From positions 1-64,000 of the forward strand of contig CAIWTN010000185.1 in NCBI GenBank assembly GCA_903915625.1: a stretch of 64,000 bases of DNA, written 5' to 3'. The DNA is from an uncultured Pseudomonadota bacterium. Its GTDB lineage: Bacteria > Bdellovibrionota_B > Oligoflexia > Oligoflexales > CAIYRB01. A program made the translations under genes and the position numbers. A model generated the notes under the pieces. That model was given only the letters and a program-made list of their open reading frames with translations, made no database searches and was not told the DNA's origin. Positions 54,320 through 62,910 of this stretch are shown here, piece after piece; position 1 is the stretch's first letter, and each line of letters begins with the position of its first letter.

Positions 54320-54772
54320 GTGAGATGCCCAAAATGTGGCTTTGACGACACCAAGGTACTGGAAAGCCGCATCCACGACGGAGGACGCAGTGTCAGGCGG
54401 CGGCGTTCTTGCGTTGCCTGCAATTACCGTTTTACCACGTATGAAAAAGAAGAAAGCTTCGCCTTCTCCGTCATGAAGAAGGACGGTCGCATCGAGCCGT
54501 ATAATCGCGACAAGATCTTCCGCTCCATCCAGATTGCCTGCCAGAAGCGCCCGATCAACTATGACCAGATCGAGATGATGATTGCGCGCCTGGAAAAGCA
54601 AATCCAAGAATCTGGTGAGCGAACCGTGCCCAGCCAGAAACTGGGCGACTTGATTATGAACAGCTTGCAAGGGCTGGATAAAGTCGCGTATGTGAGGTTT
54701 GCTTCCGTCTACAAAGATTTTCAGGATCCGAGCGAGTTTATGCGAGAGATCCACAGTTTGGACAAAAAATAA
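54320..54772 (+). CDS. nrdR: Transcriptional repressor NrdR
   Basis: 150 aa, GTG 54320 with CGGAG upstream. NrdR represses ribonucleotide reductase genes when dATP is high. The N-terminal zinc ribbon is MRCPKCGFDDTKVLESR with a second pair in RRRRSCVACNYRFTTYE; the ATP-cone follows (VMKKDGRIEPYNRDKI onward). It lies 12 bases after glyA and abuts ribE. Confidence 0.96.
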   Translation: MRCPKCGFDDTKVLESRIHDGGRSVRRRRSCVACNYRFTTYEKEESFAFSVMKKDGRIEPYNRDKIFRSIQIACQKRPINYDQIEMMIARLEKQIQESGERTVPSQKLGDLIMNSLQGLDKVAYVRFASVYKDFQDPSEFMREIHSLDKK

Positions 54773-55399
54773 ATGTTCACCGGTATTGTCGAACGCACTG
54801 GCAAAATCCTCTCACTATCACGGCCACCTCTAGGCTCCAGTGGAGTTATGAGTAGCATTACTCAACTACTAGTTGATGCTGGCAAAGGCTTTGAGACGGC
54901 TTTAGGTGACAGCGTTTCCGTGAATGGCTGCTGCCTTACTGTAACGAGCAATAAATTTCACATGCTGGCTTTTGACGTCAGTAGCGAAACGCTGAGCCGG
55001 ACAGGCCTCGGTGATTTGACCGAAGGCAGCGAAGTTAATTTGGAGCGGGCGCTAAAAGTAGGTGATCGCCTTGGCGGCCACATGGTCACGGGCCATGTAG
55101 ACGGCATCGGCACCGTAATAAAAGTGGGTAAGCAGGCCGACGGCTGGGAGATTTCGGTACTTATCCCGCGAGTCCTCAGTCGCTACGTCATTTACAAGGG
55201 CTCCATTTGCTTGGATGGCGTGAGCCTAACAGTAAATACCTTATCAGACCGGGACGATGGCACCTTGGTCGGGCTCATGCTGATCCCTACAACAGTAAGC
55301 TTGACGTCCTTCAACAGCTTACAGCCAGGACAAAGCCTAAATGTAGAGGTGGACCCCATCGGCAAGTATGTGGAACGCCTGACCACGTTGAGTCCATAA
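54773..55399 (+). CDS. ribE: Riboflavin synthase alpha chain
   Basis: 208 aa, ATG immediately after the nrdR stop. Two tandem lumazine-binding barrels: the first starts MFTGIVERTGKI and contains GDSVSVNGCCLTVT; the second begins GGHMVTGHVDGIGTV and contains KGSICLDGVSLTVN. The final helix with VEVDPIGKYVERL drives trimerisation. Converts lumazine to riboflavin. Confidence 0.96.
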   Translation: MFTGIVERTGKILSLSRPPLGSSGVMSSITQLLVDAGKGFETALGDSVSVNGCCLTVTSNKFHMLAFDVSSETLSRTGLGDLTEGSEVNLERALKVGDRLGGHMVTGHVDGIGTVIKVGKQADGWEISVLIPRVLSRYVIYKGSICLDGVSLTVNTLSDRDDGTLVGLMLIPTTVSLTSFNSLQPGQSLNVEVDPIGKYVERLTTLSP

Positions 55400-55498
55400 C
55401 CCACCGTATTTCATGGATTTTTACTAATTGACAAAAACAAGTGTCATGGCGCAAAAACTCTGCTAGCATTCGGCGCCTGTTCCACCGGAGCTAGCTCT

Positions 55499-56662
55499 AT
55501 GACATCTCAAGACGTTGCCATTGCCCGCGTAGGCCAAGCCATTGACGCCATCAAAAAAGGTGGCATGGTCATTATGGTTGATGATGAGGACCGCGAAAAC
55601 GAAGGCGACCTCGTCTTCGCTGCCGCCCACGTGTCCGCAGAAAAAATCAACTTCATGACCAAGGAAGCTCGAGGCTTGATTTGCTTGAGCTTAGACCAAG
55701 ACAGCATCGAGCGGCTGCAGCTGCCAATGATGGAAGACTCAAGCAAAAGAGTCCCGACTAAGTCGACCGCATTTACCGTCAGCATCGAAGCTCGCGAGGG
55801 CGTGACTACTGGTATCTCAGCTGCCGACCGCGCCCACACCATTCGTGTCGCTACGGCTGCTAACGCGACTCCAAACGACCTCGTGGTGCCTGGCCACATT
55901 TTTCCGCTTAAGGCCCGCAGCGGCGGAGTGCTGCAGCGTGCAGGCCACACAGAGGGATCAATCGATTTGGTAAGGCTTGCAGGCTTACCCTCATCGGCGG
56001 TCATTTGTGAGATCATGAATGATGATGGGACGATGGCAAGAATGCCAGACCTTGAGTTGTTCGCTCAGCGCCATAAGATTCCTATCGTCACAATTGCTGA
56101 CATCATTACCTACCGCCTACAGCGCGAGTACTTGATGACGCAAGTTGCCAAGGGCCCGGTTAAAACCGCCTACGGCGAATTCCAAAGTATTTTATTTAAG
56201 AGCGAGATCGATCATCTCACTCATGTGGCACTCGTTAAGGGCGACTTAGAAAATCACGTCGTCGATGTTCGGGTGCACCGGCAACGGCCGTTGTTGGACG
56301 TTTTAAGTCACCCCGAGCAAGGTGATCGCTCTAGGATTGAATACGCTCTGCGGATGCTCCAGGATCATAGCCACGCCGTGGTATTATACCTGTCACATCC
56401 GGACCCTCAACTCGCCTGGAAGGCAGATTTCAACAACTTGATTAAGCCCGAAAGCCAACCGGCTGATGTGGCCACTAGTCAGCCACAACGGCCTTGGACC
56501 GAAATGGACCCACTCCAGCTCGGGGTCGGAGCCCAAATACTGCGGCATCTTGGAGTGCGTCAAATGAGAGTCCATATGTCGCGGGCAACACCGCTTAAGG
56601 GCCTAGCCGGATTCGGCCTGGAAGTCGTAAGCACCGTCCAGCTTCCCAGTGGGCAAGCATAA
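55499..56662 (+). CDS. ribB: 3,4-dihydroxy-2-butanone 4-phosphate synthase with a degenerate GTP cyclohydrolase II domain
   Basis: 387 aa. The N-terminal ~205 residues are an intact RibB: VDDEDRENEGDLVFAA near residue 28, TGISAADRAHTI near 104, and RAGHTEGSIDL near 147. The C-terminal ~180 residues align with RibA at their end (QLGVGAQILRHLGVRQMRV ... GFGLEVV), but the zinc and catalytic motif normally written SECLTGD.F.S.RCDC is replaced by HRQRPLLDVLSHPEQG, with no cysteines. GTP cyclohydrolase II activity is therefore not expected, and a real RibA must be encoded elsewhere. I see no FMN riboswitch upstream. Confidence 0.92.
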   Translation: MTSQDVAIARVGQAIDAIKKGGMVIMVDDEDRENEGDLVFAAAHVSAEKINFMTKEARGLICLSLDQDSIERLQLPMMEDSSKRVPTKSTAFTVSIEAREGVTTGISAADRAHTIRVATAANATPNDLVVPGHIFPLKARSGGVLQRAGHTEGSIDLVRLAGLPSSAVICEIMNDDGTMARMPDLELFAQRHKIPIVTIADIITYRLQREYLMTQVAKGPVKTAYGEFQSILFKSEIDHLTHVALVKGDLENHVVDVRVHRQRPLLDVLSHPEQGDRSRIEYALRMLQDHSHAVVLYLSHPDPQLAWKADFNNLIKPESQPADVATSQPQRPWTEMDPLQLGVGAQILRHLGVRQMRVHMSRATPLKGLAGFGLEVVSTVQLPSGQA

Positions 56663-56687
56663 GTTACCAATTAAAGAGGTATATATC

Positions 56688-57137
56688 ATGGCAACTCGTT
56701 TTCTTGTCCTCGCAAGCCGATTTAACGACACCATCACCAAAGCTCTGCTTTCAGGAGCTCAGGACACCTTGAGCTCGGCCGGTGTAGCGGATGCCAATGT
56801 CGACCTCCTGTGGGTTCCCGGCGCGTTTGAGCTGGCAACCGTTGCGGCACAAGCCGCCAAGAGCAAGGCCTACGGAGCCATCATTTGTCTCGGCGCCGTG
56901 ATCCGCGGTGACACCCCGCACTTCGACCTAGTTGCTGGTCAAGCCGCCGCTGGTCTCCAGCGCGTTGGCATTGAGACCGGCATCCCAGTGATCTTCGGAG
57001 TCTTGTCGACTGACACTGTCGAGCAGGCGTTGACCCGCTCAGGTATCAAAGGTGGCAACAAGGGCGTAGACGCTGCCCAGGCAGCACTCAGCATGGTAAA
57101 AACCATGGCCCGCTTAGCGGAGCTGACACACCGGTGA
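56688..57137 (+). CDS. ribH: 6,7-dimethyl-8-ribityllumazine synthase
   Basis: 149 aa from ATG 56688 with AGAGGT upstream; the track start 13 codons earlier lies within ribB. Condenses the RibB product with the pyrimidine intermediate. Seen: VLASRFNDTITKALLSGA near the N-terminus, VPGAFELATVA near 43, GAVIRGDTPHFDLVAGQAA near 75 with the catalytic His, and PVIFGVLSTDTVEQA. It overlaps nusB by GTGA. Confidence 0.96.
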   Translation: MATRFLVLASRFNDTITKALLSGAQDTLSSAGVADANVDLLWVPGAFELATVAAQAAKSKAYGAIICLGAVIRGDTPHFDLVAGQAAAGLQRVGIETGIPVIFGVLSTDTVEQALTRSGIKGGNKGVDAAQAALSMVKTMARLAELTHR

Positions 57138-57553
57138 GCACCAACAGCAAGACCAAATCCCGAGAGTATGCCCTCCAGTTCCTCTATCAGTCTGAGATGG
57201 AGAAACTCTTTCTATTCTCTGACAGCCATTTTCAAGGCTTCGTCAGTCATCAACTTGTGCCTACCGAACACATTGCGGAAGTGCGCGAGTTAGCCCGGGG
57301 CACGATAGAACGCAGTCTGGAAATAGACGCCAAAATCCAAGAGGTCTCTGCCAACTGGAAATTGAGTCGAATGTCGGTCATCGACCGCAACGTCCTGCGC
57401 CTAGCTACGTTTGAGCTCCTCCTCGGATCTGCGCCACACCGGGTCATTCTCAATGAAGCTATTGAATTGGCAAAGAAATTTGGCTCTGCCGAGTCAAGCC
57501 GATTTGTCAATGGAGTGCTCGATCGGATCGCCAAAACCACTGCAGTGCGATAA
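57134..57553 (+). CDS. nusB: Transcription antitermination factor NusB
   Basis: 139 aa from GTG 57134. All-helical NusB fold with SREYALQFLYQSEME at the N-terminus, MSVIDRNVLRLATFELLLG in the middle, and the signature VILNEAIELAKKFGSAESSRFVNGVLDRIA at the end. With NusE it binds boxA RNA for rRNA antitermination. The ribH-nusB pair is a very common arrangement. Confidence 0.95.
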   Translation: MSTNSKTKSREYALQFLYQSEMEKLFLFSDSHFQGFVSHQLVPTEHIAEVRELARGTIERSLEIDAKIQEVSANWKLSRMSVIDRNVLRLATFELLLGSAPHRVILNEAIELAKKFGSAESSRFVNGVLDRIAKTTAVR

Positions 57554-57586
57554 TCTAGCCAGATCAACATCTGGTAGGAGCAATGC

Positions 57587-58213
57587 ATGGACGAGCAGTT
57601 GATCGGCGGCGCCACAAAGGCGACGCCAACCCCGGCTCTAGGCCTGGCTGATCAGAGTGCGACTGATTCGAATCCCAAAGTCGATTTCATCAACACAGGA
57701 CGGCAGGTGATTGCACGGATAGTGCGCGATGCCTCGGCCTCCCCCTGTGAGTTCTGGTTTGGTTTGGCTAAATCAGGACCACATGCCCCGCTAGGACTCC
57801 TCGGGGAAAAACCTACTGATGACCTGCTCAAGATCGCGGCCACAGAGGGCATTAGCGAGTCCGGCCCTGTCGTCTTATTTGACGCCGAAAGCGAGAGTCC
57901 GCGAGGACTACTTCTCATGCCTTTACCCGAGGCTAATTACCAAGAACAGAGCGGCTGGCTAGACTTATTGACGGCAACGCTGTTGCCTTGGTCCCCTGAT
58001 AGAATTGGTATTTATTTAGCTCCCGAGGCAGTTGGCACTGATCCTAGTATGGAACTGCTCTCAGCGGTGCTGCACCGGATTGTGCAGAACACTCGCATCC
58101 GAGAAATTTTCCTGCTTACCGGCAATCACGGGACCAACCACCTCTTAAATGCCGTACTACGCTTAAAGCAGGAACTAACCACAGACGAGTTTGATCTTTA
58201 CGTCTATCATTAG
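57587..58213 (+). CDS. Hypothetical protein downstream of nusB
   Basis: 208 aa, ATG 57587 with TAGGAG upstream. No signal peptide or membrane segment; mixed alpha/beta composition with motifs such as PVVLFDAESESPRGLLLMPLP and IREIFLLTGNHGTNHLLNAVLRLK, which look like strands followed by helices. No cysteines except one. I do not recognise a family. It sits between nusB and a reductase gene with gaps of about 30 bases, so it probably belongs to the same transcript. Confidence 0.7.
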   Translation: MDEQLIGGATKATPTPALGLADQSATDSNPKVDFINTGRQVIARIVRDASASPCEFWFGLAKSGPHAPLGLLGEKPTDDLLKIAATEGISESGPVVLFDAESESPRGLLLMPLPEANYQEQSGWLDLLTATLLPWSPDRIGIYLAPEAVGTDPSMELLSAVLHRIVQNTRIREIFLLTGNHGTNHLLNAVLRLKQELTTDEFDLYVYH

Positions 58214-58239
58214 CCTTAATTGGGTAGGGAGCATATTCG

Positions 58240-59064
58240 ATGAGTACATCACCTTTTCGTCCTGACGCGCTTGCCGGTAGGGTTGCCCTTATCACCGGAG
58301 GCGGAACGGGAATTTGCTTTGGCATCGCTCAGGAACTTGGCCGACACGGTGCCAGACTCATGCTGATGGGGCGCCGTGAAGAGGTCTTAAAAGAAGCTTG
58401 CGAAGCCCTAAAGAAGCAGGGAATCGCTGCCGCTTACGTTGCTGGCGATGTGCGTGAATATGCCAATGCCGAAAAGGCGATTGCTGCCACCGTCGCTGCC
58501 TATGGCAAGCTCGACATCCTACTGAATGGCGCTGCCGGCAACTTTCTTTGCCCCACTGACAAATTAAGCTCTAACGGCTTTAAGACAGTCATCGACATCG
58601 ACCTACTTGGCACGTTCAATATGTGCCGCGCCGCTTTTAGCTCACTGAAGGCAGCGAAAGACAGCCTGATCCTCAACATCTCGGCGACCCTTCATTATCA
58701 GGGGACCATTATGCAGTCCCATGTAATGGCTGCGAAGGCCGGTATCGATGCCCTAGGAAAAAACCTAGCCTGTGAATGGGGCGAATTTGGAATTCGAGTG
58801 TGCACGATTGCTCCGGGCGCCATTGGTGACACCGAAGGGATGCGCCGACTTGCTCCACTGGGTGCAGACAAAAAAATTGCCGCTGATGTGCCGCTCCGGC
58901 GCCTTGGGACCACGGATGACATCGGATCTGCTGCCGTATTCTTGGCATCAAGTGCGGCGTCCTACATTACTGGCGAGATCTTAGTCGTAGATGGCGGGGG
59001 CTGGCTGACCAAACCAGCTTTTGTTGACAGAGCAACCTGGGAAAAACTCGCAGCAAAGGGATGA
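58240..59064 (+). CDS. SDR-family oxidoreductase, 2,4-dienoyl-CoA reductase (DECR2) type
   Basis: 274 aa. The Rossmann motif is ALITGGGTGICFGIA near residue 16. The segment LNGAAGNFLCPTDKLSSNGFKTVIDIDLLGTFN is close to the signature of peroxisomal-type 2,4-dienoyl-CoA reductases, quoted here as NGAAGNFLCPTDKLSSNGF. The classical Tyr of YxxxK is absent (TIMQSHVMAAKAG keeps the Lys), as in that family. Probably NADPH-dependent and involved in breakdown of unsaturated fatty acids; the CoA substrate is inferred from similarity. Confidence 0.85.
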   Translation: MSTSPFRPDALAGRVALITGGGTGICFGIAQELGRHGARLMLMGRREEVLKEACEALKKQGIAAAYVAGDVREYANAEKAIAATVAAYGKLDILLNGAAGNFLCPTDKLSSNGFKTVIDIDLLGTFNMCRAAFSSLKAAKDSLILNISATLHYQGTIMQSHVMAAKAGIDALGKNLACEWGEFGIRVCTIAPGAIGDTEGMRRLAPLGADKKIAADVPLRRLGTTDDIGSAAVFLASSAASYITGEILVVDGGGWLTKPAFVDRATWEKLAAKG

Positions 59065-59067
59065 ATC

Positions 59068-60093
59068 ATGTGGCGCAGGCTGAGACAGGGATCGTCACAG
59101 CTCTTACAGCGTCTGCGCTGGGTTTTGCACCCGATCACCATATTTGTGTCGCTACAAGTTGTGTGGCTGGCGATTACTCTAATTTGGGTGATTTGGTTTG
59201 TCAGCGAGCGAGCTGAGATCGGAGCTCTAGCAAAACGCTTCGGTCAGGAGTATTTCAGCACAGAAATGACCGTGGCAATCCTTGTCGTGGGCTGCATCCT
59301 GCTCGGAGTCCTCTTAGTTGGCACCATCATTCTTTTCGTGACTGGACAACGCCAGAGCTCTGCCGCACGCCAGCAGCGCAATTTCGTTTCAAGTGTCACC
59401 CACGAATTGAAATCCCCCCTAGCAAGCCTGCAGCTAGCCTTTGAAACCATGACAAGTCATGAATTAGATGAAGCCACAAAGCAGCGCATTGCAGAAATCA
59501 TAGACAGCGACATCGAACGCCTACGCCGCTTGATCGATCAGATATTGGTCGCTGGCCGCCTTGACCGCGGTATTTTGAGTTTTGATGATGCATCGTCCAT
59601 AGTGCCGATGGAAGATTTGATAAGACGCATCACGGACAAGCTGTCCTATATGGACCCAAATCTAAATGCGAGATTAACTATCGACTGCCCGCCAGGCTTG
59701 ACGCTTAGAGCATCACGCATGGCACTCAACTTAATTCTAAATAACTTAATTGAGAATGCTATTAAGTACTCTGCTAGGCAGTCGCCTATTAAAATTGGCT
59801 TTGATCAAATTGGATCTGAAGTATTCATGTACGTAAGAGATCAAGGTATTGGCCTCGATAAAAAAGACAAAAAGCGTCTCTTTAAACTCTTTCGCCGTGG
59901 CGAAGCCGCAGTCAAAAAAGCGATACCTGGCACTGGACTTGGGCTCTATATCGTCAAATCTGCTGTTGGCGTCCTAGGTGGCCGAGTCTGGGCTGAAAGC
60001 GCAGGGAGTGGCCAAGGAAGCACTTTCTACGTCTCACTACCCACTAATAAAGAGCCGGATCAAATTAAGCTCGACCAAGTGGAGCACGTATGA
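59068..60093 (+). CDS. Sensor histidine kinase
   Basis: 341 aa. Two transmembrane helices at about residues 24-45 and 68-92 enclose a short periplasmic loop of only ~20 residues, so the signal may be sensed in the membrane. The phosphorylated His112 lies in FVSSVTHELKSPLASLQ. The N box is LNNLIENAIKYSA, the G1 box YVRDQGIGLDKKD, the F box LFKLFRRGEA and the G2 box GTGLGLYIVKS. It overlaps the response regulator gene by ATGA. Confidence 0.94.
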   Translation: MWRRLRQGSSQLLQRLRWVLHPITIFVSLQVVWLAITLIWVIWFVSERAEIGALAKRFGQEYFSTEMTVAILVVGCILLGVLLVGTIILFVTGQRQSSAARQQRNFVSSVTHELKSPLASLQLAFETMTSHELDEATKQRIAEIIDSDIERLRRLIDQILVAGRLDRGILSFDDASSIVPMEDLIRRITDKLSYMDPNLNARLTIDCPPGLTLRASRMALNLILNNLIENAIKYSARQSPIKIGFDQIGSEVFMYVRDQGIGLDKKDKKRLFKLFRRGEAAVKKAIPGTGLGLYIVKSAVGVLGGRVWAESAGSGQGSTFYVSLPTNKEPDQIKLDQVEHV

Positions 60094-60806
60094 CTACGCC
60101 CAAAAAGCGCATCCTGTTGGTTGAAGACGAACCCAACCTAGCATTCAATCTACAGTTCAATCTTCAGGTTGAGGGTTATGAAGTAGTACCAGCAGTGGAT
60201 GGGCGGATCGCCGTAGCTAAATTCCTCGAGGATGGACCGTTTGATTTAGTCATACTCGATGTCATGCTTCCGGAAATGAATGGATTTGAGGTTGCAGAAA
60301 AGATTCGCCAAACTGACGATCAGACTCATATCCTTATGTTAACTGCTCTTGGAAAAGAAGAAGATCGCTTGCGCGGCTTTGAGGCGGGAGCTGACGACTA
60401 CATTACCAAGCCCTTTCACCTTAAAGAATTTTTGCTCCGCGTTAGGCGAATGGTCAAACGCTCGGAGTATTTCCAGCCAACTACTCCTGAATCTGCCGAC
60501 GGCCACGAACTTGTTTTTGGCCCTTTTCGTCTCGATACGGAATTGCTGCAACTACATGGTCCAAGCGGTCAGCATACATTGACTGCGTTGGAGGCCGACG
60601 TATTGCGAGAATTTATGCAAAATCCTAAACGCGTGCTCTCTCGGCAATACTTACTTGATACCGTTTGGGGCATGAAAGGCGATATCGAAACTAGGACTGT
60701 CGACAATTTCATAGTACGCCTGCGACGCTACCTTGAACCTGAACCGAGCAAACCACGCTACCTGGTCAGTGTCCGTGGACGTGGATATCGCCTTATCGCT
60801 GAATAA
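60090..60806 (+). CDS. OmpR/PhoB-family response regulator
   Basis: 238 aa. Receiver domain with acidic pair VEDEPN near residue 12, phospho-acceptor Asp57 in LVILDVMLPEMNG, Thr in MLTALGKEED and Lys in DYITKPFHLKEF. The C-terminal winged helix has TALEADVLREFMQNPKRVLSRQYLLDTVWG and RTVDNFIVRLRRYLEP, ending YLVSVRGRGYRL. Partner of the kinase before it. Targets are unknown; the following dapF and acyltransferase genes are close enough to be cotranscribed. Confidence 0.95.
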   Translation: MTTPKKRILLVEDEPNLAFNLQFNLQVEGYEVVPAVDGRIAVAKFLEDGPFDLVILDVMLPEMNGFEVAEKIRQTDDQTHILMLTALGKEEDRLRGFEAGADDYITKPFHLKEFLLRVRRMVKRSEYFQPTTPESADGHELVFGPFRLDTELLQLHGPSGQHTLTALEADVLREFMQNPKRVLSRQYLLDTVWGMKGDIETRTVDNFIVRLRRYLEPEPSKPRYLVSVRGRGYRLIAE

Positions 60807-60819
60807 TTTGGGATCAAAT

Positions 60820-61758
60820 ATGTTTCTTAACTTTGAAAAATGGCATGGCTGTCTAAACGACTTCATAGTGATTTGGATCTCTGACAGCGACGGTGATGTC
60901 GTCCTAGACAGCATTAAACGCCAAACTAAACGTCTCTGCGACCGCCGTGGCGGCATCGGTGCTGACGGCATACTTGTGCTTAGACGAAAAAAATCTCAGG
61001 ATCTTACGCCATATGGCCTAACGATTATCAACAGCGACGGATCGATCGCTAAAACTTGCGGCAATGGGCTGAGGTGCGCTGCTCTTAGTGTGCTCAAAAC
61101 CCACCAAGAACATGGCGACCCAAAACAACTCCCTGAATTTGTCGATTTTTTGGTGGAAGGTGAGACCTTAACTTGCCGCTTTGCGTCAGGCGGAGGATCA
61201 CTGCCACTGGTTATTGTGGAGATGGGAGTCCCCGCGCTAAATAGCGAAGTTTCCTGGCATAACATCGCCAAAGACACATTAAAAAAAGTCGCCGAGAACC
61301 TCGGCATTCCAGCTTTGGCCAAAGACTTTGGTGTTTGTACGATTGGCAATCCACACATTGTCATCCATTCGGATCAAGCATCGCGCGAGCTGCTGCTAAA
61401 ACTCGGCCCAGCCTTGCAAAAATCATCGGCTTGGGATGGAATAAACGTACACCTAACGAGACCATTAGAATTGACACCTAAGGATCAATCACGAGCAGGA
61501 CAAGAACTCGGACAACGCCTTAGTGAAGGCTTCCAAGTATATGTCTGGGAACGCGGAGCTGGGGAAACCATGGCCTGCGGCAGCGGTGCCTGCGCTGTAG
61601 CGGCACTTGCCTTAGAGAGCGGACTCTTGGAGCGAGAAAATTGGGTTGCGATTGACATGCCAGGTGGTCGGCTTTATGTGAAACAAGCGGAGGCCAATGA
61701 GCCCGTCATGCTGGCAGGGCCGGGCGCATTCTCCTTTAACGGTAGGATCAGCATTTGA
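60820..61758 (+). CDS. dapF: Diaminopimelate epimerase
   Basis: 312 aa from ATG 60820; the track start lies inside the response regulator gene. Converts LL-DAP to meso-DAP for lysine and peptidoglycan. The two catalytic cysteines are in KTCGNGLRCAALS near residue 85 and TMACGSGACAVAAL near 255; NSDGSIAKT and GNPHIVI are also typical. The N-terminal motif reads KWHGCLNDFIVI in place of the usual KMHG-x-GNDFVV, a small deviation. It overlaps the acyltransferase by TTGA. Confidence 0.94.
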   Translation: MFLNFEKWHGCLNDFIVIWISDSDGDVVLDSIKRQTKRLCDRRGGIGADGILVLRRKKSQDLTPYGLTIINSDGSIAKTCGNGLRCAALSVLKTHQEHGDPKQLPEFVDFLVEGETLTCRFASGGGSLPLVIVEMGVPALNSEVSWHNIAKDTLKKVAENLGIPALAKDFGVCTIGNPHIVIHSDQASRELLLKLGPALQKSSAWDGINVHLTRPLELTPKDQSRAGQELGQRLSEGFQVYVWERGAGETMACGSGACAVAALALESGLLERENWVAIDMPGGRLYVKQAEANEPVMLAGPGAFSFNGRISI

Positions 61759-62474
61759 ACCCATTACGCCAACATGAGCAGTGGCTCAAAATGATCACCC
61801 CGGCTTTTGAGGCAGCAAGACGCTATCATAAGCATACCGTACACGGCCTGGATCATATCCCGAAGGACCGTGGTGCAATCGTTGCCGTCAATCACAGCCT
61901 AGCAACCTATGACATCACACTGCTGATGACAGCCATGTATACCGAGCGCGACATCATCGCTCGACCATTAGTGGACAGGCTGTTCTTTCGAATCCCTTTA
62001 CTTGGACCGCTCGTGAGCAATTACTTCGGAGCCGTACAAGGCAGTCCCGAAGCAGCAGAACAGCTATTGCGTGAGGGTGAGATCATAACCGTTGCACCAG
62101 GCGGTATGCGGGAAGCTCTGCGTCCTTCGCGTGATCGTTATAAAATCGAATGGGACAAGCGATTAGGCTTTGTCCGCCTTGCCATGAAGACTCAGGTTCC
62201 GATTGTCTTAGCGGCCTGCCCTAAAGCAGATGACCTGTATGAAGTCTATCCATCACACGTTACCGCGTGGTTCTATCAGAATTATCGCGTGCCGGTTTTT
62301 ATCGCTCGCGGGCGAGGCTGCACGCCTTTACCCAAACCAGTTAAACTAGTCCATTATCTGAGCGAACCAATGGAGCCGCCACCTTGGACGGAAGATGAGG
62401 CAGAGCGAGAAAAACGACTAAAAATATTCCACGCCAAGATCGTTAGTCGAATGAAGGAACTTTTGCAAAGTTGA
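61755..62474 (+). CDS. Lysophospholipid / glycerolipid acyltransferase-family protein
   Basis: 239 aa from TTG 61755. The acyltransferase motifs are HX4D-type in VAVNHSLATYD near residue 46, and VAPGGMREALRPSRDRYKI near 115, the latter resembling the PGG-x-E signature of DGAT-like/PlsC-superfamily members. FFRIPLLGPLVSNYFGAVQGS is also typical. It probably acylates a glycerolipid at the inner membrane. No transmembrane helix is clear. Coupled to dapF by overlap. Confidence 0.85.
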   Translation: MNPLRQHEQWLKMITPAFEAARRYHKHTVHGLDHIPKDRGAIVAVNHSLATYDITLLMTAMYTERDIIARPLVDRLFFRIPLLGPLVSNYFGAVQGSPEAAEQLLREGEIITVAPGGMREALRPSRDRYKIEWDKRLGFVRLAMKTQVPIVLAACPKADDLYEVYPSHVTAWFYQNYRVPVFIARGRGCTPLPKPVKLVHYLSEPMEPPPWTEDEAEREKRLKIFHAKIVSRMKELLQS

Positions 62475-62538
62475 ACATGTTTACATTTTGAAATAACATT
62501 CTTAGATGCTTTTCACCTCGAATAGGAGGGTTTTAAAC

Positions 62539-62910
62539 ATGGACATCAGAGCATTAGCTAGAAAAATACAATTCTCTTCCGCAAGCGCGACATGGGCTAC
62601 ATCCGTATTTGCATGTCTTTTAAACGCTTCGACCGTCACCGCCGAGCCCGCTCCACCTTATGAGCAAGTGCACCGCATCCTGACTGCTGCCTGCGGCAAG
62701 TGTCATATGAATGGCCATCATCGCGGGGGCATTCAACTTAATACTGAACTACAGGTAGAGAGAGATGCTGAGGTTATCCTCACATCGATCGAAACCAGTG
62801 ACATGCCGTATATGGACCCCACCTGGAATCAGACAGCTCAAGGCAAATTAGTGATACGCTACTTAAAAGCCAAACTCGGCCAAACCGACGACGACAATAG
62901 CCTAGAGTGA
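62539..62910 (+). CDS. Small monohaem cytochrome c
   Basis: 123 aa from ATG 62539, GGAGGG eight to nine bases upstream. An N-terminal signal region (WATSVFACLLNASTVTAEP) exports it. One haem site, AACGKCHMNGHH, is followed by a likely axial Met in ETSDMPYMDPTW and by GKLVIRYLKAKL. It is a periplasmic electron carrier or domain remnant of a larger cytochrome family. Its 3' end overlaps the convergent phosphatase gene by nine bases. Confidence 0.85.
   Translation: MDIRALARKIQFSSASATWATSVFACLLNASTVTAEPAPPYEQVHRILTAACGKCHMNGHHRGGIQLNTELQVERDAEVILTSIETSDMPYMDPTWNQTAQGKLVIRYLKAKLGQTDDDNSLE

Noticed and set aside
55400-55498. Possible FMN riboswitch before ribB
   Set aside because: The gap is only about 100 bases and has no RFN-like conserved stems; a TTGACA is present but no -10 box at proper distance.
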